NCBI RefSeq assembly: GCF_009674825.1
Contig: NZ_WKJH01000024.1
Location: 1-64,000 of the forward strand
DNA length: 64,000 nt
From: Maribacter luteus
GTDB lineage: Bacteria; Bacteroidota; Bacteroidia; Flavobacteriales; Flavobacteriaceae
Direction of reading: 5' to 3'
This document shows, in pieces, positions 44,855-53,920 of this stretch (positions are counted from its first letter, which is position 1; the number at the start of each line of letters is the position of its first letter). Made by a program: the position numbers and the translations under genes. The notes below the pieces were generated by a model. It did no database searches and was not told the origin of the DNA. It saw only the letters and a program-made list of their open reading frames with translations.

Positions 44855-45035
44855 TCAATTTTCAGGAAACCCCTTAAATAAAGGCGGTATGTTTAATAGC
44901 TCCTTCTTATTTGGACTCCAAATTTCCATATCCAAGGGTAATAAGCTACCAAATTGCTTAACATCCAAGGCACCTCCTACTTACTTCACGCACCGAATCC
45001 CATGGTTTTAACTTAATGCGGTGCTCCCTCAATTC
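44855..45035 (-). pseudogene. Possible decayed gene end in two frames
   Basis: The spacer between the GH43 stop and the sulfatase start reads like protein on the minus strand. Just after the GH43 stop one frame gives ELREHRIKLKPWDSVREV before it breaks. A one-base shift then continues as GGALDVKQFGSLLPLDMEIW and on through SPNKKELLNIPPLFKGFPEN to a TGA at 44855-44857. The LKPWDSVREV style is common near the ends of glycoside hydrolases. No start codon is present, so a frameshifted relic is my reading. The source family is not recognised, and chance openness of about 40 codons cannot be ruled out. Confidence 0.35.
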
Positions 45036-46407
45036 AATCTTCAAAAACCTGTTCCAATTTTATATAATCGATTGCCAAATCCCCTTGTGAGGGCTTCCAA
45101 TTTCTTTTGAATATTCGTAACAGGTTATCCCCCGCCTTTAACTCAACAATCCCAAAATCAATTTCACGGAAGACATCGGATTCTGGAAAAACAAATTCTC
45201 GATACTGATGGCTATTGATCAATATATCGTGGTTCGATTCACCATCGGGAGAAGCATATCGTACAATAAATCGATATTTTGCTGGTTTTGCCACCTGTGC
45301 GAGTATGGAAACATGATCGTAGGGGTTATCAAAATTGGTAACATATCCTTTACCACTGTACCCTTCTATCCATGTATCCACAATCACATTGTACAATTCC
45401 CCTCCTGCGGCAAAGCCATTCTCAGCTTCCAGAAGGAGGGTGGTTTTGGTACGTTTTGCATTCCCCAAGCCTTTTTTTGAAGGAACGATCGGAATGATAT
45501 CCCCGTTTTTGTCATATTCAAGATAATCTGCCATCACCGACCGGGTTTCACTTAAACCACCGGAAAGCCATGCACTGTGATAGAACATGATATCCTTCCC
45601 CTTATAGGTGACCGTACCTCCGTGGTTGGTACCACTCTGCCCTTCAAAATCGTCGATAAACACGTCTTTAAATTCATAGGGGCCCAACGGTTTATCGGCT
45701 ACGGCATAAAACATTTTTTCGGGCCATCTGCGGGGCGTTAAGCCGGGATAAGTCAAATAATACTTCCCTTGGTACTTATGTACCCACGGGCCTTCGAAAA
45801 CATGGGTCAATTGGGAGGTCAAATCTATATAGGTCTCTGGTTTAATGGACATTAGGTCCTCGTTCAATTCTGCAGCGAAACATTTACGGTCGTGTCCCCA
45901 AAACAGGTATGGGGTACCATCATCATCTATAAAAAGTGCAGGGTCTTGACCAAATTCCACCCCCTTAACATATCCGAGATCGGTAAATGGCCCTTCGGGA
46001 AAATCACTTCGGGCAATACCCGTTCTAAAGAGTCCGATCCCCGCTTCTTTCATACAATAAATAAGGTAGTATTTTCCCCGGTAATAGGCGGCATCCATGG
46101 CCCAAGCATGACTCTCTGCCCACTCCACATTCTCCAAATGCAAAATACGCCCGTGGTCTGTCCAGTTTACCAAATCGGTAGTGGAAAATGCATGGTACCC
46201 GGTCATTCCATAATGGTTATTGGAACCGGGTTCATCATGGGAGGTATATACCCAAAGGCGATCGTCATTCGGCCAAACATGGGGAGAGGGGTCGGCCGTA
46301 AACACATGTGTAAAAATCGGATTTTGCGCATGCGTTGTGATCATGAATAACCCCATGATCAAATAGCTGATGATTTCCCTTTTCCTAATTAGTGATTCCA
46401 TAATCAT
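45034..46407 (-). CDS. Glycoside hydrolase family 43 with C-terminal CBM6/35-like module
   Basis: This is a 457-residue exported GH43. The catalytic base is D39 in FTADPSPHVW, the middle Asp is in FGQDPALFIDDDG, and the acid Glu is in HVFEGPWVHKYQGKYYLTY. After the propeller (about 30-315) a beta-sandwich module of the CBM6/35 kind follows (about 325-457): LLLEAENGFAAGG, WIEGYSGKGYV, NLLRIFKRNWKPSQGDLAIDYIKLE. This propeller differs from the 35171-36751 one, with a TSHDEPGSNNHYGM loop seen in several arabinofuranosidase/xylosidase subfamilies. The start is ATG 46407, six bases before an alternative ATG at 46401, and lies 6 bp after the GH95 stop, so the two are co-transcribed. Confidence 0.93.
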   Translation of the reverse strand: MIMESLIRKREIISYLIMGLFMITTHAQNPIFTHVFTADPSPHVWPNDDRLWVYTSHDEPGSNNHYGMTGYHAFSTTDLVNWTDHGRILHLENVEWAESHAWAMDAAYYRGKYYLIYCMKEAGIGLFRTGIARSDFPEGPFTDLGYVKGVEFGQDPALFIDDDGTPYLFWGHDRKCFAAELNEDLMSIKPETYIDLTSQLTHVFEGPWVHKYQGKYYLTYPGLTPRRWPEKMFYAVADKPLGPYEFKDVFIDDFEGQSGTNHGGTVTYKGKDIMFYHSAWLSGGLSETRSVMADYLEYDKNGDIIPIVPSKKGLGNAKRTKTTLLLEAENGFAAGGELYNVIVDTWIEGYSGKGYVTNFDNPYDHVSILAQVAKPAKYRFIVRYASPDGESNHDILINSHQYREFVFPESDVFREIDFGIVELKAGDNLLRIFKRNWKPSQGDLAIDYIKLEQVFED

Positions 46408-46413
46408 ATCCTT

Positions 46414-48963
46414 TTATTTTTTTACCAAAACTATGGTTTGTCCCGCTTGGGTCGCCACATCATACAGGTAGGTATCCTTTACATCAAACCCCTTTAAATG
46501 GGCTTCTTCCGAAATGATCGGCGCTTTGATCTTTGGAACTTGATAAAATGGGTTTTCATTGTTTCCTTCGGCACTTTCCAATTTCTTTCCATCGTCGAAA
46601 TCAAGTTCAGTGTAGGAACGAACCCTACAAATGCCTCCTAAATTCGATTTTATCACCGCTTTAACTACTTCTCCGTCTTTCCATTCCAAGGATTCCATCT
46701 CGAATCCCCCACGTGCGCGTAATCCGGTAACCTTCCCATCTTGCCATACATCGGGTAAGGCAGGGATCAAATGAATGGCCCCATCATGACTTTGCAGCAA
46801 CATTTCCGTTAAACCGGAAGTAAATCCAAAATTACCATCAATTTGGAACGGAGGGTGTGCATCCAGCATGTTGGCATAGGTACCTCCTCCTTTTGAGCCA
46901 GGCCTGCCCACCAATTTAATCTGGTCGGTCATCATTTTATAGGCATGGTTGCCATCCAACAAACGCGCCCATTGGTTGATCTTCCAGTTCATACTCCAAC
47001 CCGTTGAAGGGTCGCCGCGGTAAATCAATACGTTTCTTGTGGCTTCCGCCAATTCCGGTGTTCGGAAAGGCGAAAATTGATTGGAGGGGTGCATGGCATA
47101 TAAATGGGAAATATGACGGTGTTTGTCATCCGGACTGTCCCAGTCATTGATCCATTCCTGAATTTGGGCATGCCGACCAATTTGGGTAGGGGCCAATTGA
47201 GGAAGGGTGGCTTCGATTTTTCGTATGAGCTCTGCATCGGTGTCCAATACTTTTGCCGCTGCTAACGTTTTCGTCAACATATCAAGAATCAATTGATTGT
47301 CCATCGTGGTCGCATAGGCAATGTTCACCATGTTGGGCATATGGGCCGGCCGATTTTCAGGAGATGTCGATGGCGTAAAAACCAACCACCCATGATCCGG
47401 TTCCGGAGTTAAAAAGCTTAGGCAAAACTCAGCAGATCCCTTTAAGGCCGGATATACCTCTTGTAAATAACCCAGATCGCCATTATACAGGTACTTTTCC
47501 CACAAATGCTGGCTCAGCCACAACCCACCACTTGGCCACATGCCCCAAGTGGCACCGTCTACCGGACCGCAAATACGCCATAAATCGGTATTGTGATGAC
47601 ATACCCAACCTTCTGCCCCGTACATGACTTTTGCGGTTTCCTGACCGGCTACTGATAGTTCCTTAACCATTTCAATCAATGGCTCATGCATCTCGGTTAA
47701 ATTAGTTGCCTCCGCTGGCCAATAATTCATTTCGGTATTTATATTTACGGTGTAGGCACTTTTCCAAGGTGGGAAAAGTTCGTTTGCCCAAAGCCCTTGC
47801 AGGTTGGCTGCCTGCCCACCAGGCCGGGAAGAACAGATTAACAGGTAACGGCCATATTGAAAATAAAGGGCGGCCAAAGCGGGGTCGTTGGCCTGGCTAA
47901 ACCGTTGAATGCGCACATCGGTTGGATGGTCGATTTCATCGGTTTTGCTCAAATCGAGACTGACCCGGTTAAAATAGCTTTGAAAATAAGCCGAATGTCC
48001 CGCCTTTAACCGTTGGTAGTCTTTTCGTTCGGCATTGGCCATAAAGGCTACAGCGCGCTTATGCGCATTGCCACTGACATCCCGATAGTTGACAAAATTG
48101 GTCGCTATGGAAAGGTACATGATAACACTGTTCGCCCCTTCAACGCTTAAACTGTTTTCCGAAGCCTTCAAAGTCCCCCCCTCGGGGACGATTTGCAATC
48201 TGGATTCGAACCTCACCTTGCCTTCAATGGGGTGCGCATCCTCGGGGGTCCGTTTACTTTTCCGATCGGAGCCCTTCCCGGTCATCACCAAAACATCATC
48301 ATTTTCGGTACCTACCTCAACCACTGCGGGTTCAGGGCGATCCATCGTAGCGTTGAAACTGATTTTACCTTTTTCATTGGCCGTTAATTTCATGACAATT
48401 ACATCATCGGGAAAAGAAGTGAAAATTTCACGTCGATATTCTACACCATCAACTGTGTATTTTGTGGTATTGATGGCATTTTCAATATCCAACTCACGGT
48501 AATAGTTTGAGTAATTCCCATGATTTGCAAAATCCAACCGTAAATTCCCAACGGTTTCATAGGGCATCCCATGCGATGTTTTCGAGATGATCTTGGCATT
48601 GGCCAAGTCATGAGCCTCTTTGTAATTACCATCAAACAGCAGTTGGCGTATTTCGGTCAAAATCCCCTTGGCTTCCGGATTGTCATTACGATGGGGGCCT
48701 CCTGCCCAAAGTGTACTTTCATTCAATTGAATATTTTCATTTACAGGGTTACCGAAAACCATGGCACCCAAACGGCCGTTGCCCAAGGGTAAAGCCTCAT
48801 TCCAATTGGCAGCGGGAGCGTCGTACCAGAGTTTTAAATCGGGGGCCTGATTGGATGTGGTTTGCGCATTGCCCACACGTGAAACCAATACACATAGGCA
48901 TAGCGAAAGCAAGGTAAAACCGAATGGGTAAATTGTTTTGTTCATCATATCCACTACTTTCAT
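46414..48963 (-). CDS. Glycoside hydrolase family 95 alpha-L-fucosidase/galactosidase
   Basis: This is an exported GH95 enzyme of 849 residues. The N-terminal beta-domain opens with [22 protein letters not shown] and [14 protein letters not shown], the family's usual entry. The (alpha/alpha)6 barrel has [16 protein letters not shown], carrying the paired Asn residues, and [14 protein letters not shown], carrying the catalytic Asp. GH95 removes alpha-1,2-L-fucose or alpha-L-galactose from branched glycans. This gene is visibly GC-richer than the GH28/GH43 pair. The start overlaps the stop of the upstream toroid lyase as ATGA (48960-48963), so translational coupling is likely. An internal ATG at 48945 gives a more normal leader ([18 protein letters not shown]). 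Confidence 0.96.
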   Translation of the reverse strand: MKVVDMMNKTIYPFGFTLLSLCLCVLVSRVGNAQTTSNQAPDLKLWYDAPAANWNEALPLGNGRLGAMVFGNPVNENIQLNESTLWAGGPHRNDNPEAKGILTEIRQLLFDGNYKEAHDLANAKIISKTSHGMPYETVGNLRLDFANHGNYSNYYRELDIENAINTTKYTVDGVEYRREIFTSFPDDVIVMKLTANEKGKISFNATMDRPEPAVVEVGTENDDVLVMTGKGSDRKSKRTPEDAHPIEGKVRFESRLQIVPEGGTLKASENSLSVEGANSVIMYLSIATNFVNYRDVSGNAHKRAVAFMANAERKDYQRLKAGHSAYFQSYFNRVSLDLSKTDEIDHPTDVRIQRFSQANDPALAALYFQYGRYLLICSSRPGGQAANLQGLWANELFPPWKSAYTVNINTEMNYWPAEATNLTEMHEPLIEMVKELSVAGQETAKVMYGAEGWVCHHNTDLWRICGPVDGATWGMWPSGGLWLSQHLWEKYLYNGDLGYLQEVYPALKGSAEFCLSFLTPEPDHGWLVFTPSTSPENRPAHMPNMVNIAYATTMDNQLILDMLTKTLAAAKVLDTDAELIRKIEATLPQLAPTQIGRHAQIQEWINDWDSPDDKHRHISHLYAMHPSNQFSPFRTPELAEATRNVLIYRGDPSTGWSMNWKINQWARLLDGNHAYKMMTDQIKLVGRPGSKGGGTYANMLDAHPPFQIDGNFGFTSGLTEMLLQSHDGAIHLIPALPDVWQDGKVTGLRARGGFEMESLEWKDGEVVKAVIKSNLGGICRVRSYTELDFDDGKKLESAEGNNENPFYQVPKIKAPIISEEAHLKGFDVKDTYLYDVATQAGQTIVLVKK

Positions 48964-51446
48964 TTAGTTGTTTCGGTTCGTACAATTTTATCATTTACAA
49001 CCTCATCCAAGTTTACAGTAACATCCCCCTCCTTTAAATTACCGAGGGTTATGTGATGTTCTCTGCCATCTTTTAGATAAACCACCAATTCGTTGGAGTT
49101 TTTGGCTTCTATCTTGGAAATGGCACTTTCCCCTTTATAAGGTTCCAATACATGTAAAAACTCGGTTTCCTTTGCATTCACGCGCACGCCATAAGTCCTT
49201 CTATCCGGGTTATTTCTCATTGTCCGTTGTTTTCCCCCGATAGGATAATCGGCAATCAGCGCACTCGCTTTTTTGGGCCATAGCGTGAATACATCCAACT
49301 TGTTCCCTTCTTCATCAAATTCAACTACCGCACCTTTATTCAGGTTATACCATTGGGCATTGGCAAAGTATTTATAAGGCGAATCTTTCTTATGGCTCAA
49401 GGTATCCAATAACCTTCCTTTCTTTTTTGCCCCTTTAATGGTTTGAAACCCAACAGGGTGAACCAACCAATCGTAGTTATGCTTTTTGTTCGAAGTGATG
49501 TAATCCGCTATAACTACATAATCATCCGTGACAATTGATAGTCGTCTTTGCAGAATGGGCTCAAAATCCCCATCATAATCGGTATCGTCCCAAGGCGGAA
49601 ATTTTTCAGCATTCCACGTAGGGATCTTTCGCCATCGCGCCTTTGTTTCCACTACGGTAGCCTGCATCATTTCTCCTTTATAAAACAACGTTTGCTTTGA
49701 AGGCACGGCTTCTTGCTGCAACCCATCCACGATGACCATGTTATGGGTGGCCGATGTCTGTACACATTCTTTATAGCCAGGGTTACCGTATCCAAACCAG
49801 ACCATTTCAGCACCAAAATATTTATGCCCATTGCGGTCGAGCCCAATCATATTGGTTCTATCGAAATGCCCATGCCATCCACCATGGGTGCCGTATTTAA
49901 AATACGCTTGAATTTGTTCTTCCGGGGTATTGTTTTTTGCATGAGATCTTAAGGCGACCAATCCCACATTCGGGGCAAATGCCGAAGCTGTTCTTGGATC
50001 CCCGACTTCAGGTAACTCTGGAACCCCATACATCAAAGACACCCATGAATCCCTTTTGGTTTTGCTTAAAACCCAAGCTAAATCGTTTAACTTGTAGGCC
50101 CTATAGGCCAATTCATAAAACGGATCAGGGGTTTTTAAATTGGAATCATTGGTGGCGACCACATTGGCATTTTCATCCATAAACGGAATGTATGGCGTAA
50201 CCATATCCTCCAATCCGATCGTATTCTTGGTTACAGGTCCCCAGTTATCGAACTTCATACCTGTAAAACCTTCCTTAACGTTTTCAAAATCCTTACTTTT
50301 GAATTTTACGGGAAAACGTCTATGGTATAAATCCCATCCATAATTTAGGAATGCCTGGGCTACCAAACTATAACGTTGCACCACCAAATAGCAATAATTT
50401 GCAGTTCCTTCAAACCACCAACCATCATCCATAACCCCTTTTCCTATTTGGTCTGCCATTCCTCCATCGGCCTCGGTCAAATATTCCACCTCGGCTACAT
50501 CTTGCAAAAACAATGCGGATAGGATCGCACCTGCATTGGCACTTGCTTGGTGATTCATAATGCCTAAAGGATCCATATGCTTTCGGTTCAATTCCAAATA
50601 ATACCGAAAGGTTGCTTCTATATTTTCCCTGTCCTCAGCCGAGAATTCCGGTTCATTGAAGAGTATATCACAGGCTGCCGCCAAGTGCAAAAAGAAATTA
50701 CCTTCATGAACTTGTACCCCATAGGTAGCAGCACCTATTGAAAGGTAGCCTTCATCCTTATCGCAAACCTCCTTGATAAATCGTATTGCTTTTTCTTTAT
50801 AGCTCTCCTTTCCTGTTAATTTCCATGCCAGACACAATCGAAATACTTCTTCACTATCATTGGGCCTGTAATTAAAACTAGACCAGACTTTTACAGGTCT
50901 GGGTTTGGTGACAATTTTTCTTTCAGGGACTTTATAAACATCCAGTTCCTTAAGCATGGCATCTAAATTGGCTTTTGCCCAAGGGTAGTTTTTCACTTTC
51001 TCCTTAGTTTCGTTGATAATATCATTGGTAACCAATAAAAAAGGATGCTCTTTTGCCCTAACCGAGATAAATTCAAACGTTTCAACACGGTTTCCCAATT
51101 CATTTTCAATGGTGATAAAACAGGATTCTTTTCCGCCTTTTGGCATTCTATCGCTAATGATAACCTGAAGTTTCCCGGAATAACTTTCCTGTGGCTTAAT
51201 GGTAATAATGCTATCCGATAGCATATATTGACATGCCAAGGTTCTTGGGTGATTTATTTTTAAATGAAAAATTTCCGCTACTTGATTCTCGTTTTTTATT
51301 TCGAAACCATAGTGAATGGTATCATTGGCCTTGGCCGATTTAGATTGGATGGTATACGTAACCTGTGCTTCAGGGGACTCTTTTGCAATACCCCAAAAGG
51401 TGGTCAACCCAATAAAAATCAGTAGATATTTTTTTATTTCAATCAT
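48960..51446 (-). CDS. Heparinase/alginate-lyase-fold polysaccharide lyase candidate 1
   Basis: This is an exported 828-residue protein with an N-terminal beta-domain (about 25-130), an (alpha/alpha) toroid (about 130-480) and a C-terminal beta-sandwich of the heparinase II/III type. The hallmark motif is [17 protein letters not shown], with H521, H525, H527 and D529. The toroid contributes [12 protein letters not shown] (N298, H299). Such folds cut uronic-acid polymers by beta-elimination, in line with kduI at the other end of the window. Which PL family it belongs to I cannot say. The stop overlaps the GH95 start (ATGA). It follows the permuted SGNH gene across 32 bp. The signal peptide is short ([15 protein letters not shown]). 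Confidence 0.85.
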   Translation of the reverse strand: MIEIKKYLLIFIGLTTFWGIAKESPEAQVTYTIQSKSAKANDTIHYGFEIKNENQVAEIFHLKINHPRTLACQYMLSDSIITIKPQESYSGKLQVIISDRMPKGGKESCFITIENELGNRVETFEFISVRAKEHPFLLVTNDIINETKEKVKNYPWAKANLDAMLKELDVYKVPERKIVTKPRPVKVWSSFNYRPNDSEEVFRLCLAWKLTGKESYKEKAIRFIKEVCDKDEGYLSIGAATYGVQVHEGNFFLHLAAACDILFNEPEFSAEDRENIEATFRYYLELNRKHMDPLGIMNHQASANAGAILSALFLQDVAEVEYLTEADGGMADQIGKGVMDDGWWFEGTANYCYLVVQRYSLVAQAFLNYGWDLYHRRFPVKFKSKDFENVKEGFTGMKFDNWGPVTKNTIGLEDMVTPYIPFMDENANVVATNDSNLKTPDPFYELAYRAYKLNDLAWVLSKTKRDSWVSLMYGVPELPEVGDPRTASAFAPNVGLVALRSHAKNNTPEEQIQAYFKYGTHGGWHGHFDRTNMIGLDRNGHKYFGAEMVWFGYGNPGYKECVQTSATHNMVIVDGLQQEAVPSKQTLFYKGEMMQATVVETKARWRKIPTWNAEKFPPWDDTDYDGDFEPILQRRLSIVTDDYVVIADYITSNKKHNYDWLVHPVGFQTIKGAKKKGRLLDTLSHKKDSPYKYFANAQWYNLNKGAVVEFDEEGNKLDVFTLWPKKASALIADYPIGGKQRTMRNNPDRRTYGVRVNAKETEFLHVLEPYKGESAISKIEAKNSNELVVYLKDGREHHITLGNLKEGDVTVNLDEVVNDKIVRTETTK

Positions 51447-51478
51447 TTAAGTTCTATTCCGTTCTGTTATTACCATCA

Positions 51479-52204
51479 TTACTTTTGAAAATGCTGTTGT
51501 ATTAATGCGGAAAGCACGGCAGGATAATTTTGGCCTGTAACGGTATCTTTGTTTTTAGTTCCGGCCCCATGGGTAATCGAATCACCAAAACAGACCATTT
51601 TTTGGCCCTTTTCCAATAGGGCGTTCATTTTCAAATAATCAAAAACCGTTTCAGCTATAAATCGATAACCAAGTGCCGTAGGATGAACCCCATCCTTAGC
51701 CCCACTATTTTGCTCATTCCTAAAAAACAGATCCCTGTTGTGTTCGGGCAGCCCCATATCACTGAAGATCTGGAAAAAATCAATGCACCCCAAACCGTCT
51801 TTTCGGGCCAGTTTCTTGATAATTTGCCTAGTGGAATCCATTTTTACATTCGGTATTTCCCGATAAGCGTTTCTGTCGTGTCTTTGAAATAAATACACCG
51901 AATCAACGGGAGGGGGGGTCATTAAAACCACCTCTGCCCCCTTAACTTTTATTCTTTGAATGATTTCCTCCAAATTGTGCGCATAGTTTCTATAGTAAAT
52001 CATTTTTTTGGAATTCAACATATCGTTGGTTCCTACCATTACAATAACCAGATCGGGATTATGTCGTAGCACATCGGCATCCAATCGTTCCAATAGATTT
52101 TTGGTATTGTTACCACCTATACCCGCATTGAATACCTGCGCATTAGTGGTTTTAGGTCCAAGCATGGTTAGTATCAAAAGCAAGCAATTTAGGCCTTGTT
52201 TCAT
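51479..52204 (-). CDS. Circularly permuted SGNH hydrolase
   Basis: This exported 241-residue esterase-fold protein has its conserved blocks in a rotated order. After the leader (ending near TTNAQ) comes block II, VFNAGIGGNNTKNLL (G28-N33), then block III MVGTNDML (G58-D61), then block V KDGVHPTALGY (D171, H174), and last of all block I, MVCFGDSITHGAG, with the nucleophile S209. In ordinary SGNH proteins block I comes first. Joining the C-terminal YPAVLSALIQQHFQK to the N-terminal VFNAGIGG restores a normal chain, so this is a clean circular permutation and not a truncation. It starts inside the stop of the FAD oxidoreductase gene (ATGA, 52201-52204). The likely role is deacetylation of a glycan. 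Confidence 0.88.
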   Translation of the reverse strand: MKQGLNCLLLILTMLGPKTTNAQVFNAGIGGNNTKNLLERLDADVLRHNPDLVIVMVGTNDMLNSKKMIYYRNYAHNLEEIIQRIKVKGAEVVLMTPPPVDSVYLFQRHDRNAYREIPNVKMDSTRQIIKKLARKDGLGCIDFFQIFSDMGLPEHNRDLFFRNEQNSGAKDGVHPTALGYRFIAETVFDYLKMNALLEKGQKMVCFGDSITHGAGTKNKDTVTGQNYPAVLSALIQQHFQK

Positions 52205-53904
52205 TTTTCGGTATTTTCCGGTGCCTTATATTCCAAAATCTGACCATCTTCCCTAAGTTGCTTGTCCAAGGCCTCAAAAGGAACATCGTACAGGCTAATC
52301 TCCGCATCAAGCGCCATTGCCGCTAGAGTCCCTGCACTTTGTCCCAATATCATGAATACGGGCTCCATTCTAATGGAACCAAAGGCAATATGTGAACTGG
52401 AAACCGCTGCCGGGACCAAGAGGTTCTTACACTCTTCCTTTTTGGGCATAATGATGCCCAGGTGAATCTGATACGGCCCTGGTGGCTCTACCCCCAAATC
52501 ACCTTCGTTCTGTACAAATCCCTCTTTGGTGATGTAACGTTGTGTATTGTGGGAGTCCATGGTATATGATCCCATCCCAATAGGCTTATCGACCTTGTTC
52601 TTTCCCAATATCTCATTCTCCGTCATGACGAATTCCCCTAGCATCCGCCTAGCTTCACGTACATAAATTTGATAAGGCCAGTGGCCGTTATCAACGAACT
52701 CATCTTTGGCAAGTCCCCACTTTTTAAAATCCTCACGCAGTTCTTTAGGCACGCTTTCATCATTACCCCAAAACCAAAGGAGACCTTTATGGTAATTGAT
52801 ATGCTCTTCCAGGATTTCTTTTCTCTTATCATAAGATGCTTCCGGGTATTCATAGTTCATCCCAATATTATCAGAACTAAACGGCCCCACGTTGTTGACG
52901 TCCCGCTTTTTATTGGGTATTTTCCCACCACCGAACATGGAATGTCTTCCTCCCCTGAAAACACGTCTTAATAACTCATATTCGGCAGGGTCGTAGTTTT
53001 CGGGTTTCTCGAAAGGGACTACATTACCTTCTGCATTGGTCGTACATAATCTATAGTTATATGCCTGAACCCGATGATCACCTTCTCCATTTTCACCAGG
53101 ATCTTCCGTTGATATGCGGGGAAGCACCCCACTGGTAGAGTCTCCAGGAATAACATAAGGACTAATATTCAATTGCTGAAAATTGTGACTGTGGTGATAC
53201 TCTCCTTTCTGAACCCCGTTCCATTCTTCGCCATAAACACTATTCGCTTCCCTACCCACGTGATAGCTTACCCCGGCCGCAGCCATTAAGTCGCCTTCGT
53301 AAGTGGCATCTACAAATATTTTTGCCTTATAGGTGGTACCATCCAACATGGTAATCGAAGTGATTTTCCCATTTGATGTCTTAACCCCGTTTTCCCTATC
53401 CAACCATTTATCGCGTATTACTTTAATATTGTGCTCTTTAACGAAATTTTCAAATATCTGTTCCGCAACATGGGGTTCAAAAGTCCACATGGTTTTATAT
53501 TCATCATCAATGGCGGTGGTACCTTGGCCTACATTACCATATTCATCTTTCGGCTGCCATCTCCATGCCTCCTCATTTTGATAATGTTTGTATACTTCTT
53601 CATAGAATTCTTTTGAAATACCGCCAATAACGCTTTTATTCCCTAGATCGGTGAATCCCAATCCACTAGCCGACAATCCTCCGATATGCTTATCAGGGCA
53701 GACAATCAATACCGATTTGTCCATTCGCACCAATTGAACGGCCGTCGAGATAGCGGCGGAAGTCCCCCCGTAAATAACAACGTCGGCATCAATAGTATCT
53801 TGTTTTTTTGTTGATGTACATGCTGTAAGCATTGCGCACAATATCAAGATGAAAATGTGTTTTGGTTTACATTGTAATTTTGATTGGTTTATTCTTTTTT
53901 TCAT
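52201..53904 (-). CDS. Exported FAD-dependent oxidoreductase lipoprotein
   Basis: This is a 567-residue predicted lipoprotein (LTAC, C29) of the FAD-dependent oxidoreductase family (PF12831 type). The Rossmann motif is ADVVIYGGTSAAISTAVQL, with a matching VLIVCPDKHIGGLSASG. IFVDATYEGDLMAAAGV and the late segment IRMEPVFMILGQSAGTLAA are typical of the family. Homologues occur in many glycan loci of Bacteroidota and Planctomycetes, but I know no firmly assigned reaction for this group; oxidation of a sugar hydroxyl or uronic unit is a reasonable guess. Being on the outside of the inner membrane, it needs an electron acceptor that is not encoded nearby. It shares an ATGA overlap with the permuted SGNH gene and starts 16 bp after a toroid lyase. 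Confidence 0.87.
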   Translation of the reverse strand: MKKRINQSKLQCKPKHIFILILCAMLTACTSTKKQDTIDADVVIYGGTSAAISTAVQLVRMDKSVLIVCPDKHIGGLSASGLGFTDLGNKSVIGGISKEFYEEVYKHYQNEEAWRWQPKDEYGNVGQGTTAIDDEYKTMWTFEPHVAEQIFENFVKEHNIKVIRDKWLDRENGVKTSNGKITSITMLDGTTYKAKIFVDATYEGDLMAAAGVSYHVGREANSVYGEEWNGVQKGEYHHSHNFQQLNISPYVIPGDSTSGVLPRISTEDPGENGEGDHRVQAYNYRLCTTNAEGNVVPFEKPENYDPAEYELLRRVFRGGRHSMFGGGKIPNKKRDVNNVGPFSSDNIGMNYEYPEASYDKRKEILEEHINYHKGLLWFWGNDESVPKELREDFKKWGLAKDEFVDNGHWPYQIYVREARRMLGEFVMTENEILGKNKVDKPIGMGSYTMDSHNTQRYITKEGFVQNEGDLGVEPPGPYQIHLGIIMPKKEECKNLLVPAAVSSSHIAFGSIRMEPVFMILGQSAGTLAAMALDAEISLYDVPFEALDKQLREDGQILEYKAPENTEK

Positions 53905-53920
53905 ATTTATTAGCTTGGTT

